This document shows positions 9,120 to 20,719 of a stretch of 33,290 nt of DNA, piece by piece. This stretch comes from Lactifluus volemus (taxonomy: Eukaryota > Basidiomycota > Agaricomycetes > Russulales > Russulaceae). Under the pieces are notes generated by a model. The model was not told the DNA's origin, ran no database searches, and saw nothing but the letters and a program-made list of their open reading frames with translations. Location of the stretch: assembly GCA_022376515.1 (NCBI GenBank), contig WTXI01000371.1, positions 1-33,290 on the forward strand. The letters are read 5' to 3'. The first letter of the stretch is position 1; every line of letters starts with the position of its first letter. The translations under genes and the position numbers were made by a program.

Positions 9120-11840
9120 ATGTCCCAACCTGCTCACCCAATCGTTCAAGTGGAGGATGAGAGAATAGACACAAGTACGTCATCCTCTACCCTACTTTAA
9201 ATCCTCAGCTTCACAGAGCTCTATCACTCGTTACAGCCAGAAACTCCAATGTCCCTCGGTCAGAACAACGTCAACCGTCACAGGGCCAGCCCACCCTTAG
9301 TGATGGCGCTGAACCCATTTTCAACATGTACGTGAAAATGTCCCAAGAAGAAGATAATAAGATGGCCGATCGCTGGCAAAAGGATGCAGATGGCATCCTC
9401 ATTTTCGTCAGTTCTTCATCTTACCTCCACGCAATCGAGAGTAGTGACCAACATGAACACCGTAGACCGGTTTATTCTCTGCTGCAGTTGCAGCATTGCT
9501 CGCCGTGTCAATCCAGGACTTGAGGCCAAATCCACAGGATACCTCCGCGTTCTATCTTGCCAACATCTATCAACTTCTCGCCGACCCGAACATATCTCGC
9601 ATGTCGATCCTTGCCAATCCTACTACACCACCCCCGTTCTCTCCACCGAGATACGCAATCTGGGTCAATTCACTGTGGTTCCTGAGCTTGGTCATCAGTC
9701 TTACAGGTGCACTTCTGGCAACACTGTTACAACAGTGGGCGCGTCGATACCTCACAGCTACTCAACCACCACGATTGAGTCCACACAAGCGAGCACGAAT
9801 TCGTTCCTTCTTCGCAGATGGAGTGGAAAAGTTTCATCTTCCTTTGGCAGTTGAGACGTTGCCGACGTTGCTACACGTTTCCCTGTTCCTATTCTTTTCT
9901 GGCCTTCTTGTTTTCTTGTTCAACATCAATCACACCACCTTCAGTATCGTTGCCTGGTGGGTTGGGCTTACTGGAGGTATATATGGATGCATCGCGTTGT
10001 TGCCAATCTTCCGTCATGACAGCCCTTACTATGCGCCTCTTACTTTCTCAGCCTGGTTCCTTCTTAATGCCGTGCGATACCAAGTCTTCCGTATTCTCAC
10101 CTTCGTCACACTTTCCTTTGATTGTTTTACCTACACAACCTATCATCGCTTTCATGCGATGCGGGAAGCTTATCGCAAACAGACCTCATTGGGTATAGTG
10201 AAGACAGCGCAAGAACGTGCTTCGAATATGTCAGCGGAAATCGACGGTCATGTTTTGAAATGGACAATTGAGGCTCTGGACGAAGACCAGGAGCTGGAGC
10301 AGTTCTTCGAGGCAATCCCTGCGTTCTGTACCTCACAAGTGGTCCACGAACCCAGACGAATGCTTGCCAATCTGGATGTTCTGGTTTTGACTGCGGCTTG
10401 CGAAGGATACTTGATCCGTACTCTCTCGTCTCGTTTGCTCTCTGAGAGGATCAAAGAAAAGCGGTTTATACTCTGCATGCAGGCTCTCAATACATTCGGC
10501 CGTTCATTTCCGTCTTTCCAGTTCCTCGAACAGGTTTTTGGTCCGCCTGCCATGGACGGAGTGTTGCAGTCCGTTCAAATCGGACACGTACTGAGAAGAC
10601 AATGCCATAGTAGCGATCTGACAATCCCCGTATCTGCACAAGTATTAGTTGCTGGGATCATTGCAAGTGTACGAGAACGCGATGGTCGTTGGAAGGTGCT
10701 CGTGATGGACCAGTTACAGATATCAGAAGATGTTTTCGAAAACTACCTCGCACATGGTGACAGCATATTGCTCGCCAACTGGATCCACATCACTCACCAG
10801 TTCTTTCCCTTCTATTTCGAGTTTCCTGACCCGCTACGGAAGATTCAATCGATCATTTCCAAATTCGACATTCGAAATACTCTTCCTGGACTGCAGCACG
10901 ACTTCTGTGCTTTGTGGAACAAATTGCGTAATAAAGAATCTTATTTTCTCACTATTGATATTCTGAGACCCAATCGGCATCATTTCATCGCTTTACATCA
11001 AGGCACCGATGCTGTCCCGACCGCTTTCGATGCTTCCACCGATGATTCTGACCCCATCCTGCGCCAGCCATCATCGTATCCATTGTGTAACGTCCTCGGT
11101 CATCATTCTGACAGCGCAACAGATGAAATCACTCATTCACTCATCCCTGTTCACCTTCCCGATGCGATCTGAACAACGTCGCGCCATCCTTACCCGCATT
11201 AAACCCAGATCATAGTCGTGTACATTTCACAGAACAGCCGTCTTTACATCGTGTAGCTCATGCTACCCCAATCATCCAGTCTTCCCACCTCTCTCCACCA
11301 GTCAATCCTGGAAACAACGACTATGCCACTACTTTACCTGACCCAGCGCTCGCCATTGCAACAGAAAGTCATTCTGACACATCAGTCATCTCGCCTATGG
11401 ACAGCTCAGAGTCTGATACTCGGCCCGCCATGGTAGCCTCGACTGCGATCTCTCCATCGCTTCCGTCTAGTGGTGCCGATCGATTGTACAAGACAGACTC
11501 GGATGTTGACCCTCCTTCGATGGTACCTTACATTCCATCATTGTCTTCACCTGTACCAGCCTCCAGTGACACGCTTCCTGTTGATCCCCTGATGTCCTCC
11601 GAGTCGGCCTCTCCCACATCGCAAATCGACCTAACTACTCCTGGATCAAGATTGTTGACGCTAGGCTCAGTTCCGGAAATATCTTTTACACCTTCGCAGG
11701 TGACCTCCGATTCGCAATCAAACTTGCCAGAGAATGATGCAGCGTTCGATGCCCAAGACAACTCCCCGGCCACAGACCTTGCACAGCCTGAGCATCTCGT
11801 CGACACAACACCCGCTCGCGACGCTGATCGTCCACAGTAA
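9120..11840 (+). pseudogene. DUF6535 membrane protein, unit 3, one-base frameshift
   Basis: Same three-exon layout: 9120-9174, 9237-9406, 9466 onward. The frame is open through the membrane segments and the helical region. At CCCGATGCGATCTGAAC (about 11159-11175) one base is missing compared with GATGCTGATCTGAAC of unit 5, giving a stop at 11170-11172 (HLPDAI end). The tail then continues open in another frame to the TAA at 11838-11840, with the usual DADRPQ ending. A truncated product of about 633 aa with all membrane segments but no tail is possible. The 5' two-thirds match unit 2, and the tail and 3' flank match unit 5. Confidence 0.88.
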
Positions 11841-12435
11841 GATCGAAATGGTCACTTTGTTGGACGCCGTCATAAGCTGTCGGAAATGTATTTCGAAATC
11901 GGTAAGTTGTTCTGTCTCTGAGCCGTGTCAAGGCTGAAGTGTGACTGCAGGTGATGCAAGCGAACTCAGCTCTGGCCGTGTTTACGTATTGTGTTCCGTT
12001 TCGTATCCATACGCGGCTGTCTTGATTCACAAATACTTCTCACTATCTCACTTCTATGTTTCTCTCATGCGGCACTGACCCCCAATTTTACTCCCGTACC
12101 AGTTTCTCTTATTACAATTCTTCTTTCTTGATTTATATTGCCCTGTCGTTTTGTGCTTTCTCTGTCTGTGATAGTGCGTATGTAGACTTTTTGCTCAATC
12201 AATTTCCCAGAGCTTGCGCAGAATATTGAATCGCCCCGCGGGTGCGTACGTTCTGATGTTCACCGCAATTGTTTTATCGATAGTACAACCTCAATCTTCG
12301 AGCTGGTTCTTTCGGCGGATAACCACAGCTTGCCAGATGGGGACCCATCTTGACTCGTAACTCTGAAAACCACGATAAGGCGTCTCTAAGTAATGATACC
12401 AGAACATCCATCCCCTCTACGGTCTACATAGCTGC
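11841..12435. other. DUF6535 3' flank, unit 3
   Basis: Shared post-stop block without the insert of about 440 bp; GAATCGCCCCGCGGGTGCGTACG marks the empty site. Its first 80 bases are nearly identical to the unit 5 flank (GGTCACTTTGTTGGACGCC), unlike units 2 and 4, which have GGTCAATTAGTTGGACGC. No gene seen. Confidence 0.6.
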
Positions 12436-13842
12436 TCAACTTTCACCACGACCCAATTTATCCAACGAGAGCACGCCCTGCTCGTACCACTCTTATTTTC
12501 ATACCCAAAATTCTTCTCGTGCCTTCATGATGTCCGCCAAAATGGCACCCCCGCAAGACCATGTGCTTCCTGCGCGGAGGGTCCTCGATATGAATCTTGA
12601 ATTTCTGAAGGGATAAAAAGAAAGTGTAGCGCCACGTCAGCGCCATATGAAAAGAGGAGGGGGAAAGAACAGAGAGGTGACGATGACGAGAGACAAGGAC
12701 TGGACGTACATCGAGACGCGAAGGGTCGCGATTGTGCACGCGCGTGACGGACAGTTGCTTCATTTCTTTTTCGAAACTGCTAGGGAGGCCGGGGTACATG
12801 CTCGATCTGCTAGAGAGCACGAGGTGCTTGTACAGCTTCGCGCAGATGTCGACCGCGGAACTCTTGATCGTCTCGACAGCATCTCCGCGACGCCCAGTTG
12901 CTCGATGTCGACTGGGTGTGGCTGGGACAGGCACGCGGGCGCCTCGAACTGTTCAGAGCTGACCTTGATCGTTCGGCCATCGGGAAGCTGACGAATGCGA
13001 TATCACAAAGTTAGAAGGTTCAAAGATATCGGAAGCCAAGACGTCACGGGTCTATCTCACGATGTAGCTCTCCACCAGCGTGGTGGCCTCCTCTGCCAAT
13101 TGGGTGTCCATGTCGGGGTCATAGCTAGAAGCCAGTTTCAACGATGCACGCGAGTAATGCATAAGTGGATAATATAAAACATACCTGACATAGCAAAGCT
13201 TTTCCTTGATCTCCGGAATGGCCTCAAAGGGCCGTGCGGTTGAATGCGCACCCGCGCATGAGCAGAAGCTTGATTAGATACCGCGTGACGTCCCGCCCAG
13301 CGATATCGAGTCGCCTCGTGAGATGGTGCAAAGCCGTCACATACCAGAACGATATGCGTCACGCCGTCGCCAGAGTCGACCACAATGCCGGTCGTCAGAC
13401 CTGCAGAACTTAACCCTTAACATGAGCGCTGCTCTCCTTTCCTTTTGCGAGCCCGCCTCCTCTTGCCAACATCTCCATGACAGACTCTGCCGAAAGCAAG
13501 GCAGCAGCGGAAACGACTCCGACGACTGCCAGTTACACATGGACATGATGACGCGGCCGAGGTAGGAATGGGGAGAATGGGGGTGGTAGAGCGTACCTTG
13601 CGGATAGAGTGTCAGCACTGCCCGACGTAGACCCCATTAAAACCATACTCCTCAAACACAACTTGATACATGCGCTGCCTGTTCGCTCTCGGGTTCATCG
13701 GTAGCTCGGTGAGGAGGACTTGCGCCCCGCGGGATCGACGCGAAGTTTCTCAGGGACGTGTAGTCTCATAGGTACTTTATATCCTCCCAGTTGCGAACGA
13801 GGCCATGTTCCATCGGCTACGTGACTTTGCAGATAGTTGCGC
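12436..13842 (-). pseudogene. ARP2: ARP2 pseudogene, unit 3 (Z type, longer)
   Basis: ARP2 extends further upstream than in units 1, 2 and 4. In transcription order: YLQ, MEHGLVRNWEDIKYL, a degraded VDPRG / [16 protein letters not shown] segment, VLTLYPQG, an intron, [90 protein letters not shown], then [13 protein letters not shown]. It is broken by a stop after MKYL, several frameshifts, and the two-base loss and TGA shared with units 2 and 5. Against unit 5, about 235 bp covering the first conserved exons are deleted just upstream of YLQ. Confidence 0.9.
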
Positions 13843-14132
13843 TAGTCGCCCGAGAGTGGATGTCTACTACTATATGCGCTGTGATGTCGGAGTTATATTG
13901 ACGCTTCCGGGCCCGATAAGTAGATAGATATTTGATAATTATTTTCTAATCGGGTTTAGTTTTTATTTCGCTACGATGAAGACGCTGTCCCTGCATGGGT
14001 GACGCGTTGACGACTCATTATGCTCATTGTGACTACAGATCATGAAATGACAAATCCAATTCTAGGTGTGCGGCGAGAGAAAACTAACACCTGTAGCAAA
14101 GAACCATAACCACGTCAACTCGAACACACTGG
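13843..14132. other. ARP2 5' flank shared with unit 5
   Basis: Non-coding, AT-rich. It matches 27948-28276, with common strings such as TTTTCTAATCGGGTTTAG, GCATGGGTGACGCGTTGACG and GAACACACTGGCA. The match ends abruptly at 14132 / 28276, marking the duplication boundary of the Z-type unit. No gene seen. Confidence 0.75.
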
Positions 14133-14168
14133 CAATTCTACTCCCGTATCAGCTAGTTTGTAGTACGA
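14133..14168 (+). repeat. Scrap of DUF6535 3' flank at the array break
   Basis: CAATTCTACTCCCGTATCAG followed by a TAGTACGAT-like end resembles the pyrimidine-rich block in the DUF6535 3' flank (unit 4: CAATTTTACTCCCGTATCAG, then TAGTACAAT). It sits exactly where the Z-type flank ends, so it is probably the remnant of another, lost unit. Confidence 0.6.
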
Positions 14169-14515
14169 TATCTACCAGGGCGTGTCCGCTGGCCTAGTGC
14201 CTCCCCCCCTTTCTGCGTGTAAACAGGATATTCAAATTGCGTAAACATGCCTAATGATGATGGGTACACGAATGGTGCCCACGGCAACAGCAAAGACACA
14301 TGTGTTCCGAACCCTTTGATGGGCGAGAATAGTGTGCTCTCCAGCCAGGAGTTGAGTCGTTCCCTATTGGCCAATCGTTCCAGGCGTCGGCTCCAGTCGG
14401 CCCAGTGCGATTTACGATGGTCCGATATAAGAGAGGTAGGCCAGGAGGGGTCTGGCGTGAAACGTTTGTCGTTACGTTTCCCAAGGCGAAAGTCTCTTGG
14501 TGAGAAGCCGGGCAT
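14153..14515 (-). CDS. Hypothetical protein, probably 3'-truncated
   Basis: Minus-strand ATG at 14515, 120 aa, start MPGFSPRDFRLGKRNDKRF. Upstream is a pyrimidine-rich leader of about 180 bases and a TATATAAT at 14694-14701, a normal fungal promoter layout, which is why I choose this ATG over the upstream frame. The middle (SHWADWSRRLERLANRERL, NSWLESTLFSPIKGF) has a protein-like composition and a hydrophobic LLLPWAPFVYP. The last 20 residues look random, and the frame runs into the scrap at 14133-14168, so the gene was probably cut by the array junction. I do not recognise the family. Confidence 0.45.
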   Translation of the reverse strand: MPGFSPRDFRLGKRNDKRFTPDPSWPTSLISDHRKSHWADWSRRLERLANRERLNSWLESTLFSPIKGFGTHVSLLLPWAPFVYPSSLGMFTQFEYPVYTQKGGEALGQRTRPGRYRTTN

Positions 14516-15257
14516 GACCGTGGCCGAAGACTGTGACGGAGGCGAAGAGGGAGAAGAATAAAGAGGCACAGCAAAGTGAAGGATGGTCCAGAGAGTGAAC
14601 GGCAACGGCGTGGCAAGAGAAAAAAGTTGACAGAGTGAACAAGGGAAGACGGTTGACAGAATGAACAATGAATGGGGATGAAAGAAAGAGGGGATTATAT
14701 ACATGTTGACTCGGATTGTTGACGGGAGACTCGGATAAATTCGGAATACAACTGCCATAGTGTCACGTGACCAAGCAGTTCACCACATAAGCGCTGTAGC
14801 TGTATTCCGGTAGTTGCAGTTACGTTCATCGCCCCACCAATGTATTCGACGATGGAAAGAAAAGTGAGATCCTGGGTTCCAATTTCACAAAGGCACCGTA
14901 ACGAATTTTTGTCGCCACTTCTGCCACAGGAAAGTTTCCAGTTCCAGATGGCTCCCATATTGAACTCCACGGGAGTACTGTAGCCGTCATCAGGGCGATC
15001 AATAAAAATATAGCGGCTTTGATATCACTGCGCACCTTTCATTGCGATGGGAGACTTCCAGCCTCGAACGTTAGGTACCTTGTTGGATCGGTCTTACCGC
15101 GACCTCTGGACACAGAAAATGTAAGCACATCAGATCAAAGGAGGAGTATATTTTTCAAATAGATGACTTGATGCGTTTTTACGCTCCATATAACGAATCG
15201 ATCAATTGTTGCCCTCTTTTGTGCTTGACATGCGCTTGAAAGCAAATTGCTCACATG
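14516..15257. other. Spacer without a supported gene
   Basis: 14516-14701 is the presumed leader and promoter of the minus-strand frame ending at 14153. From 14702 to 15257 I see only short open frames on the minus strand (for example 14826-15035) without a recognisable domain or consistent splice signals. A stretch near 15040-15110 reads GKTDPTRYLTFEAGSLPSQ on the minus strand and might be an old exon, but I cannot support it. Confidence 0.4.
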
Positions 15258-15458
15258 TCATGTACTCGAAGAGGACTTTGTGGACCGTAAATCGACCGTG
15301 TTTGAATACCTGGGATCGTCGTCAGAGTTTATATTGTGCCCATGGCTTTCGCGAGTATCTTCCATAGCCTGGTCACTGATATCCGAGTTGAGCTTTGTGC
15401 GTTTTGGTTGCGACTCCCGAGGTGCGACTTGGGGGGAGTCGATGAGGTTGGAAGACAA
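15258..15458 (-). pseudogene. Possible N-terminal exon remnant of a divergent gene
   Basis: A 66-codon hydrophilic frame on the minus strand (SSNLIDSPQVAPRESQPKRT, later NSDDDPRYSNTV) that begins at TTG, not ATG. It starts about 50 bases from the divergent plus-strand pseudogene at 15508, as the first exon of a bidirectional gene pair would. No ATG and no clear donor are visible, so it may be dead. Family not recognised. Confidence 0.25.
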
Positions 15459-15507
15459 GATGTGAAATGCGGAATCCTAAATTGTGGCTCAGGCTAAACC
15501 GGATCCG

Positions 15508-16540
15508 ATGACGACGGTGTTTCCGCTGCCAAGCCCTACGCTACCCGAGTTTACCACATTGCTTCTTAAAGGACCATATCATGCCTCTGCACCCATTCAC
15601 CTTTGTTTGACTCACCTCGCGAACCGTCCAGGAACAAGGGCTATCCTCTTATCACCATCCCGAGATAACTTCATCGCAGCTTTGCGCGACCTCAACGACG
15701 ATTGGCTCAACGAGTGCGGGGGATATGGTGCTGTCTCTCAAGTTTTGTCCAGGGTGGATGTCTTGTTTGTATTCCTCATTCATGCTCCCTTACACCAGAT
15801 CGACTAAGCTTGCTCCAGCTACCCATCCACCCCACATCACGCATCGTTAGCTCTCTCGATGCTAAGGGTCTCACAACCAGAGACAGCACCGTCTCAACTA
15901 GAGATTGCATCGCCTTGTCTTGTACTGCTTCACGAATTCTCTTCGTATTTTCTTGACCAGGAGAATTCCCACCTGTAAGTTCTTCAACACACGATTCCCG
16001 CATTTTGTTGATGCGATTGAATAGTCACACCCTCGCCTCATACATGTCCTTGGTTGCCCATGCCCTCACTACATTGAGTTCCTTGTCAGAACAAGTATCT
16101 CCGTATGTTTTGCATTTTAACATCACACAGATGAAAGACAGATATTTGTAGTAGATCTCAGGTGTCTCTCGTCCTCATGGATTCCAGGCTGGATTCCTTA
16201 AGCCTACCAGTCGTGAGAGCATCTAATCATGCTTCAGACTTGGATATGGGCGGCCAGCACGACCCATCCTATCCTGTGGAATTGTTGATACACCAATATT
16301 TCGAATGGGTTGGTACTTTTGAGTCTAGTGCGTTCCAGAGCAGTCCCCTCATACGCTCACATGCTCATCTGAGAAGTGGAGTTGTCGCCTTCACAGTCGG
16401 AATCATTCACATACTCCTTACGTTTATACGAGACAACACAGGAAGACGAGAAAGCTGAGATTGTTTGGAGGTGGGGACGAGTTGAGGGACAGCCTCGGGT
16501 ATTCAATGACCGTCCTGGCGTGGTTTATACATGGCACTGA
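15508..16540 (+). pseudogene. Conserved-looking gene of unknown function, multiply frameshifted
   Basis: Starts at ATG 15508 (MTTVFPLPSPTLPEFTTLLL). Coding character then moves between frames: LANRPGTRAILLSPSRDNF and ALRDLNDDWL in the first, a LSLLQLPIHPTSRIV segment in the second, and LEIASPCLVLLHEFSSYF in the third. An intron (GTAAGT to TAG near 15975-16030) follows, then HTLASYMSLVAHALTTLSSL, a second intron (GTATGT to CTCAG, about 16099-16160), and VSLVLMDSRLDSLSLPVV. After one more frameshift it ends EIVWRWGRVEGQPRVF and VVYTWH plus a stop at 16538-16540. The order of conserved blocks and introns fits one former gene. A degenerate RecA-like fold is conceivable but unproven. Confidence 0.6.
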
Positions 16541-16699
16541 ATCACTGTACAATCTGGCCAATACCCGATGGAGCCAGAAACCACCTGACGAGAATGGGTT
16601 TTTGAAAGATGGTGATTTTATTCGAGACCCGAATTGCAGTACTTGTCAAATAAGTTACACCACTTCCGCCGCAAGCTACGGGTGTCGAGGTCGTACTGT

Positions 16700-16951
16700 G
16701 ACGTCGCACTACATACCTTTCACAGCTTGTGTCACCGACATCCTCGACACGACAAGCTTGAAGCTGATAATAGTCCTCTCTATCTGCTCTCTCCGATACT
16801 CAAATACATCCATGAAACCCTCATGCACCCCGCCAGGCAGGCGTGCGATGCCGTCCTTGGCGATCGCGGCGGCGGCGGATCTGATCGATGGAGTGTTGGC
16901 CCGCCTTGAAAAGTACCCTAGCGAAGACGCGCTTCGAGGCCAGTCCACCAT
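16700..16951 (-). pseudogene. Minus-strand exon fragment, unknown family
   Basis: A protein-like minus-strand frame reads IAKDGIARLPGGVHEGFMDV and EQIERTIISFKLVVSRMS and ends QAVKG at a perfect GTATGT donor near 16701. No following exon is visible toward the 15508-16540 pseudogene, which occupies the opposite strand. It looks like an isolated 5' exon of a truncated gene. I do not recognise the family. Confidence 0.35.
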
Positions 16952-17505
16952 CCATGAGGCGCGAGTCCTGGCTCAAGGTGGTGCTGCAAGCGCGGGTGTG
17001 ATGCAATGTCGGACCCCGTACGCGAAACAGTTGGCACGTGCGCCGACGTCCCGTGTGTCGTTACACGCGTAGGATGGCGCGTCCGGGCCGAACTTCACTC
17101 ACGGTGAGATGAGCAATGTCCTGCCTGTTGGGAGCGCAGCCTCGCAAGGCGTAAGTCGAGCCAACGCTTTTCGGTCACACGTCACATGACGCGTGACACC
17201 GATACCCAAGCTCGCGTTTCCTACTGATTCACCCCGACCTTTCTAATTTCATAGCGTTCCGCTATCCCCTTATGGACTTATTAGTTTACAATTTCACCTT
17301 GGTTGATGCTACCTTAAATAGAGTAGACACCGTGTTCCGCGCACCTCAGTCTTTTCACTTTTAGACTGAGCCTTAGAACCTCATCCAATACTGCCAAGGG
17401 GTTCGTGAAGTGGAGGCGCTGTAGGCAGCGATGGGTGCGGATGCAGCATCGGTGACGCGACTTGCAGCGCGAGGTTTCGGCTTGCCGAGTTAGTGTGAAG
17501 TAAGG
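16952..17505. other. Spacer without a gene
   Basis: No supported coding sequence. It contains an inverted repeat, CTCAGTCT (17345-17352) and AGACTGAG (17363-17370), an 8-bp perfect stem with a 10-base loop. The spacer ends where the array resumes with AAGGTCAATGACTGACTGA; in the other units that string lies just upstream of DID2 exon 1. Confidence 0.55.
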
Positions 17506-17636
17506 TCAATGACTGACTGAGGCTGCGGTCCGGAGCCGGAATAACATCGCTTTATTTACGTGGATTGACGTTCAGGCTCAAGGGCATTTGTCTGCCTTGT
17601 ATCATCACACCATCTCTCAATTAATATAAACCTTTG
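17506..17636 (+). promoter_or_regulatory. Promoter region of the unit 4 DUF6535 gene
   Basis: Conserved array promoter block with TGACTGACTGA, GTGGATTGACGTTCAGG and TATAAA at 17625-17630; first ATG at 17637. This is the only promoter copy not preceded by a divergent DID2: the homology begins at about 17506, after unrelated spacer. Confidence 0.6.
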
Positions 17637-20331
17637 ATGTCCCAACCTGCTCACCCAACCGTTCAAGTGGAGGATGAGAGAATAGACACAAGTACGTCAT
17701 CCTCTATCCTACTTTATATCATTTGCTTCACAGAACTCTATCACTCTTTACAGCCGGAAACCCCAATGTCCCTCGGTCAGAACAACGTCAACCGTCACAG
17801 GGCCAGCCCACCCTCAGTGATGGCGCTGAACCCATTTTCAACATGTACGTGAAAATGTCCCAAGAGGAAGATAATAAAATGGCCGATCGCTGGCAAAAGG
17901 ACGCAGACGGCATCCTCATTTTCGTCAGTTCTTCATGTTACCTCCACGCACTCGAGAGTAGTGACCAATGTGAACACCGTAGACCGGTTTATTCTCTGCT
18001 GCAGTTGCGGCATTGCTCGCGGTGTCAATCCAGGACTTGAGGCCAAATCCACAGGATACCGCTGCGTTCTATCTTGCCAACATCTATCAACTTCTCGCTG
18101 ACCCGAACATATCTCTTGCATCGACCCTTTCCACCCCAGCTACGCCACCCCCGTTCTCTCCACCGAGATACGCAATCTGGGTCAATTCACTGTGGTTCCT
18201 GAGCTTGGTCATCAGTCTTACAGGTGCACTTCTGGCAACATTGTTACAGCAGTGGGCGCGTCGATACCTCACAGCTACTCAACCACCACGATTGAGTCCA
18301 CACAAGCGGGCACGAATCCGTTCGTTCTTCGCAGATGGTGTGGAAAAGTTTCATCTTCCTTTGGCAGTTGAGACGTTGCCGACGCTGCTGCACGTTTCCC
18401 TGTTCCTATTCTTTTCTGGCCTTCTTGTTTTCTTGTTCAACATCAATCACACCACGTTCAGTATCGTTTCTTGGTGGATCGGGCTTTCTGGAGGGATATA
18501 TGGATGCATCGCATTGCTGCCAATCTTCCGTCATGACAGCCCCTACTATGCGCCCCTTTCATTCTCAGCCTGGTTCCTTCTTAATGGCGTGCGATACCAA
18601 GTCTTCCGCATTCTCACCTTTGTCACACTTGCCTTTGATTATTTTACCGGCACAACCTATGAACGCTTTCATGCGATGCGGGAGGCTTATCGCAAACGGA
18701 CCTCGTGGGGTATAGTGAAGACAGCTCAAGAAGGTGCTTCGAAAATGTCAGCGGAAATCGACGGTCATGTCTTGAAATGGACATTTGAGGCTCTGGACGA
18801 AGACCACGAGCTGGAGCAGTTCTTCGAGGCAATCCCTGCGTTCTCTACCTCACAAGTGGTCCACAAACCTAGACGAATGCTTGCCAATCTGGATGTTCGG
18901 GTTTCGACTGCGGCTTGCAACGGATTGTTGATCCGTACCTTCGCATCTCGTTTGCTCTCGGAGAGGATCAAAGAAAGGCGGTTTATACTCTGCACGCAGG
19001 CTTTCGATGCGCTCGACTCCTCATTTCCGTCTTTCAACACCCTCTCACAAGCTTTTGCCATGGGCGGAGTGTTTCAGTCCGTTCAAATGGGAAACTTAAT
19101 CAGAAGCCAATGCCATAGTATGGAAGGCGAACCCGCTGTATATGCACAAATGTTAGTTGCTGGGATCATTGGAAATGCAGAACGCGATGATCGTTGGAAG
19201 GTACTTGTGATGGATCAGTTACAGATATCAGAAGATGTTCTCGAAGACTACCTCGCACACGGTGACAGCGTATTGCTCGCCAACTGGATCTACTTCTTTC
19301 GCTTCTATCTCGATGATCGTTGGCACGTTTTCGTGCCGCAGAAGTTTCAATCGATCATTTCCAAATTCGACATTCGAAATACTCTTCCTGGACTGCAACA
19401 CGACTTCTGTGCTTTGTGGAACCAATTCACTTACAATTCCGGATCTTATTTGGCTAGATTTATTCTGAGATCCAATCGGCATCATTTCATCGCTTTACAT
19501 CAAGGCACCGATGCCGTCCCGACCGCTTTCGATGCTTCCACCGATGATTCTGACTCTATCCTGCTCCAGCCATCCTCATACCCATTGTGTAACGCGCCGG
19601 GTCATCATTCCGATGGCGTAACAGACGATATCACTCTCTCACTCATTCATCCATCCTCTGTTCACCCTCCCGATGCCGATCTGAACAACGTCGTGCCATC
19701 CTTAGATCATAGCCGCATATATTTCACAGAACAGTCATCCCCACACGGTGTACCTCATGCCACCCCAACCATCCAGTCTTCCCACCTCTCTCCACCAGTC
19801 AATGTTGGAAACAATGATTTTACCAATACTTTAACTGACCCAGCACTCACTATTGCGACGGAAAGTCACGCTGACACACCACTCATCTCGCCTATGGACA
19901 GCTCAGAGCCTGATACTCGGCCCGCCATGGTAGCCTCAACAGCGATCTCTCCATCGCTTCCATCTAGTGGCGCCGTCGATCGGCTGTACAAGACAGACTT
20001 GAATGTTAACCCTCCTTCGATGATACCTGGTATTCAATCATCGTCTTCACCTGTACCAGCCTCCAGTGACATGCTGCCTGGAGATCCCCTGATGTCCTCC
20101 GACGCGGCCTCTCCCACATCACAAATCAACCTAACTACTCCTGGTTCAAGATTGTTGACGCAAGGCTCGGTCCCAGAAATGTCTTTCACATCCCCGCAGA
20201 TGACCTCCGATTCACAATTAAACATGTCAAGGAATGATGCAACGTTCGACACCCATCCGGCCACAGACCTTGCACAGCCCGAGCATCTCGTCGACACAAC
20301 ACCAGCTCGCGACGCCGATCGTCCACAGTAA
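17637..20331 (+). CDS. DUF6535 multi-pass membrane protein, unit 4
   Basis: Exons 17637-17691, 17754-17923 and 17983-20331 give 857 aa in one continuous frame. Same architecture as unit 2: DUF6535 with five predicted membrane segments, helical middle, Ser/Pro/Asp-rich tail ending DADRPQ. The middle is the most divergent of the intact copies: LDSSFPSFNTLSQAF replaces LGHSFPSFDFLEKVFGPP, HSMEGEPAVYAQMLVAG replaces HSSDLKIPVSAQALVAG, and the patch after LLANWI reads YFFRFYLDDRWHVF. Flanking residues are nearly invariant. It may be expressed, judging from the intact promoter and splice sites. Function unknown. Confidence 0.9.
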
Positions 20332-20719
20332 GATCGAAATGGTCAATTAGTTGGACGCAGTCATACGTTGTCAGGAATGTATTTCGAAATTGGTAAGCTG
20401 TTTTGTCTCTGAGCCGTGTCAAGACTGAAGTGTGACTGCAGGTGATGAAAGCGAGCTCAGCTCTAAGTATTGTGTTGCGTTTCGTATCCATACCCTGCTG
20501 TCTTGATTCACAAATACTTCTTACTAGCTCATCTCTATGTTTCTCTCACGCGGCATGGTCTCCCAATTTTACTCCCGTATCAGTTTCTCCTAGTACAATC
20601 CTTCTTTCTTGATTTATATTGCCCTGTCATTTTATGTTTTCTCTGTCTGTGATAGTGCGTGTGTAGACTTTTTTCTCAATCAATCGCTCAGATCTTGCGC
20701 AGAATATTGGATCGCCACG
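20332..20719. other. DUF6535 3' flank, unit 4
   Basis: The shared post-stop block, leading to GAATATTGGATCGCCACG, where the X-type insert begins. No gene seen. Confidence 0.6.

Noticed and set aside
14840..14900. tRNA or tRNA-derived SINE (GGGTTCCAATTTC resembles a B box)
   Set aside because: No A box or acceptor-stem pairing could be found at the right distance.
17345..17370. Rho-independent terminator-like hairpin
   Set aside because: Bacterial terminator logic does not apply in a eukaryotic nuclear genome; recorded only as an inverted repeat.
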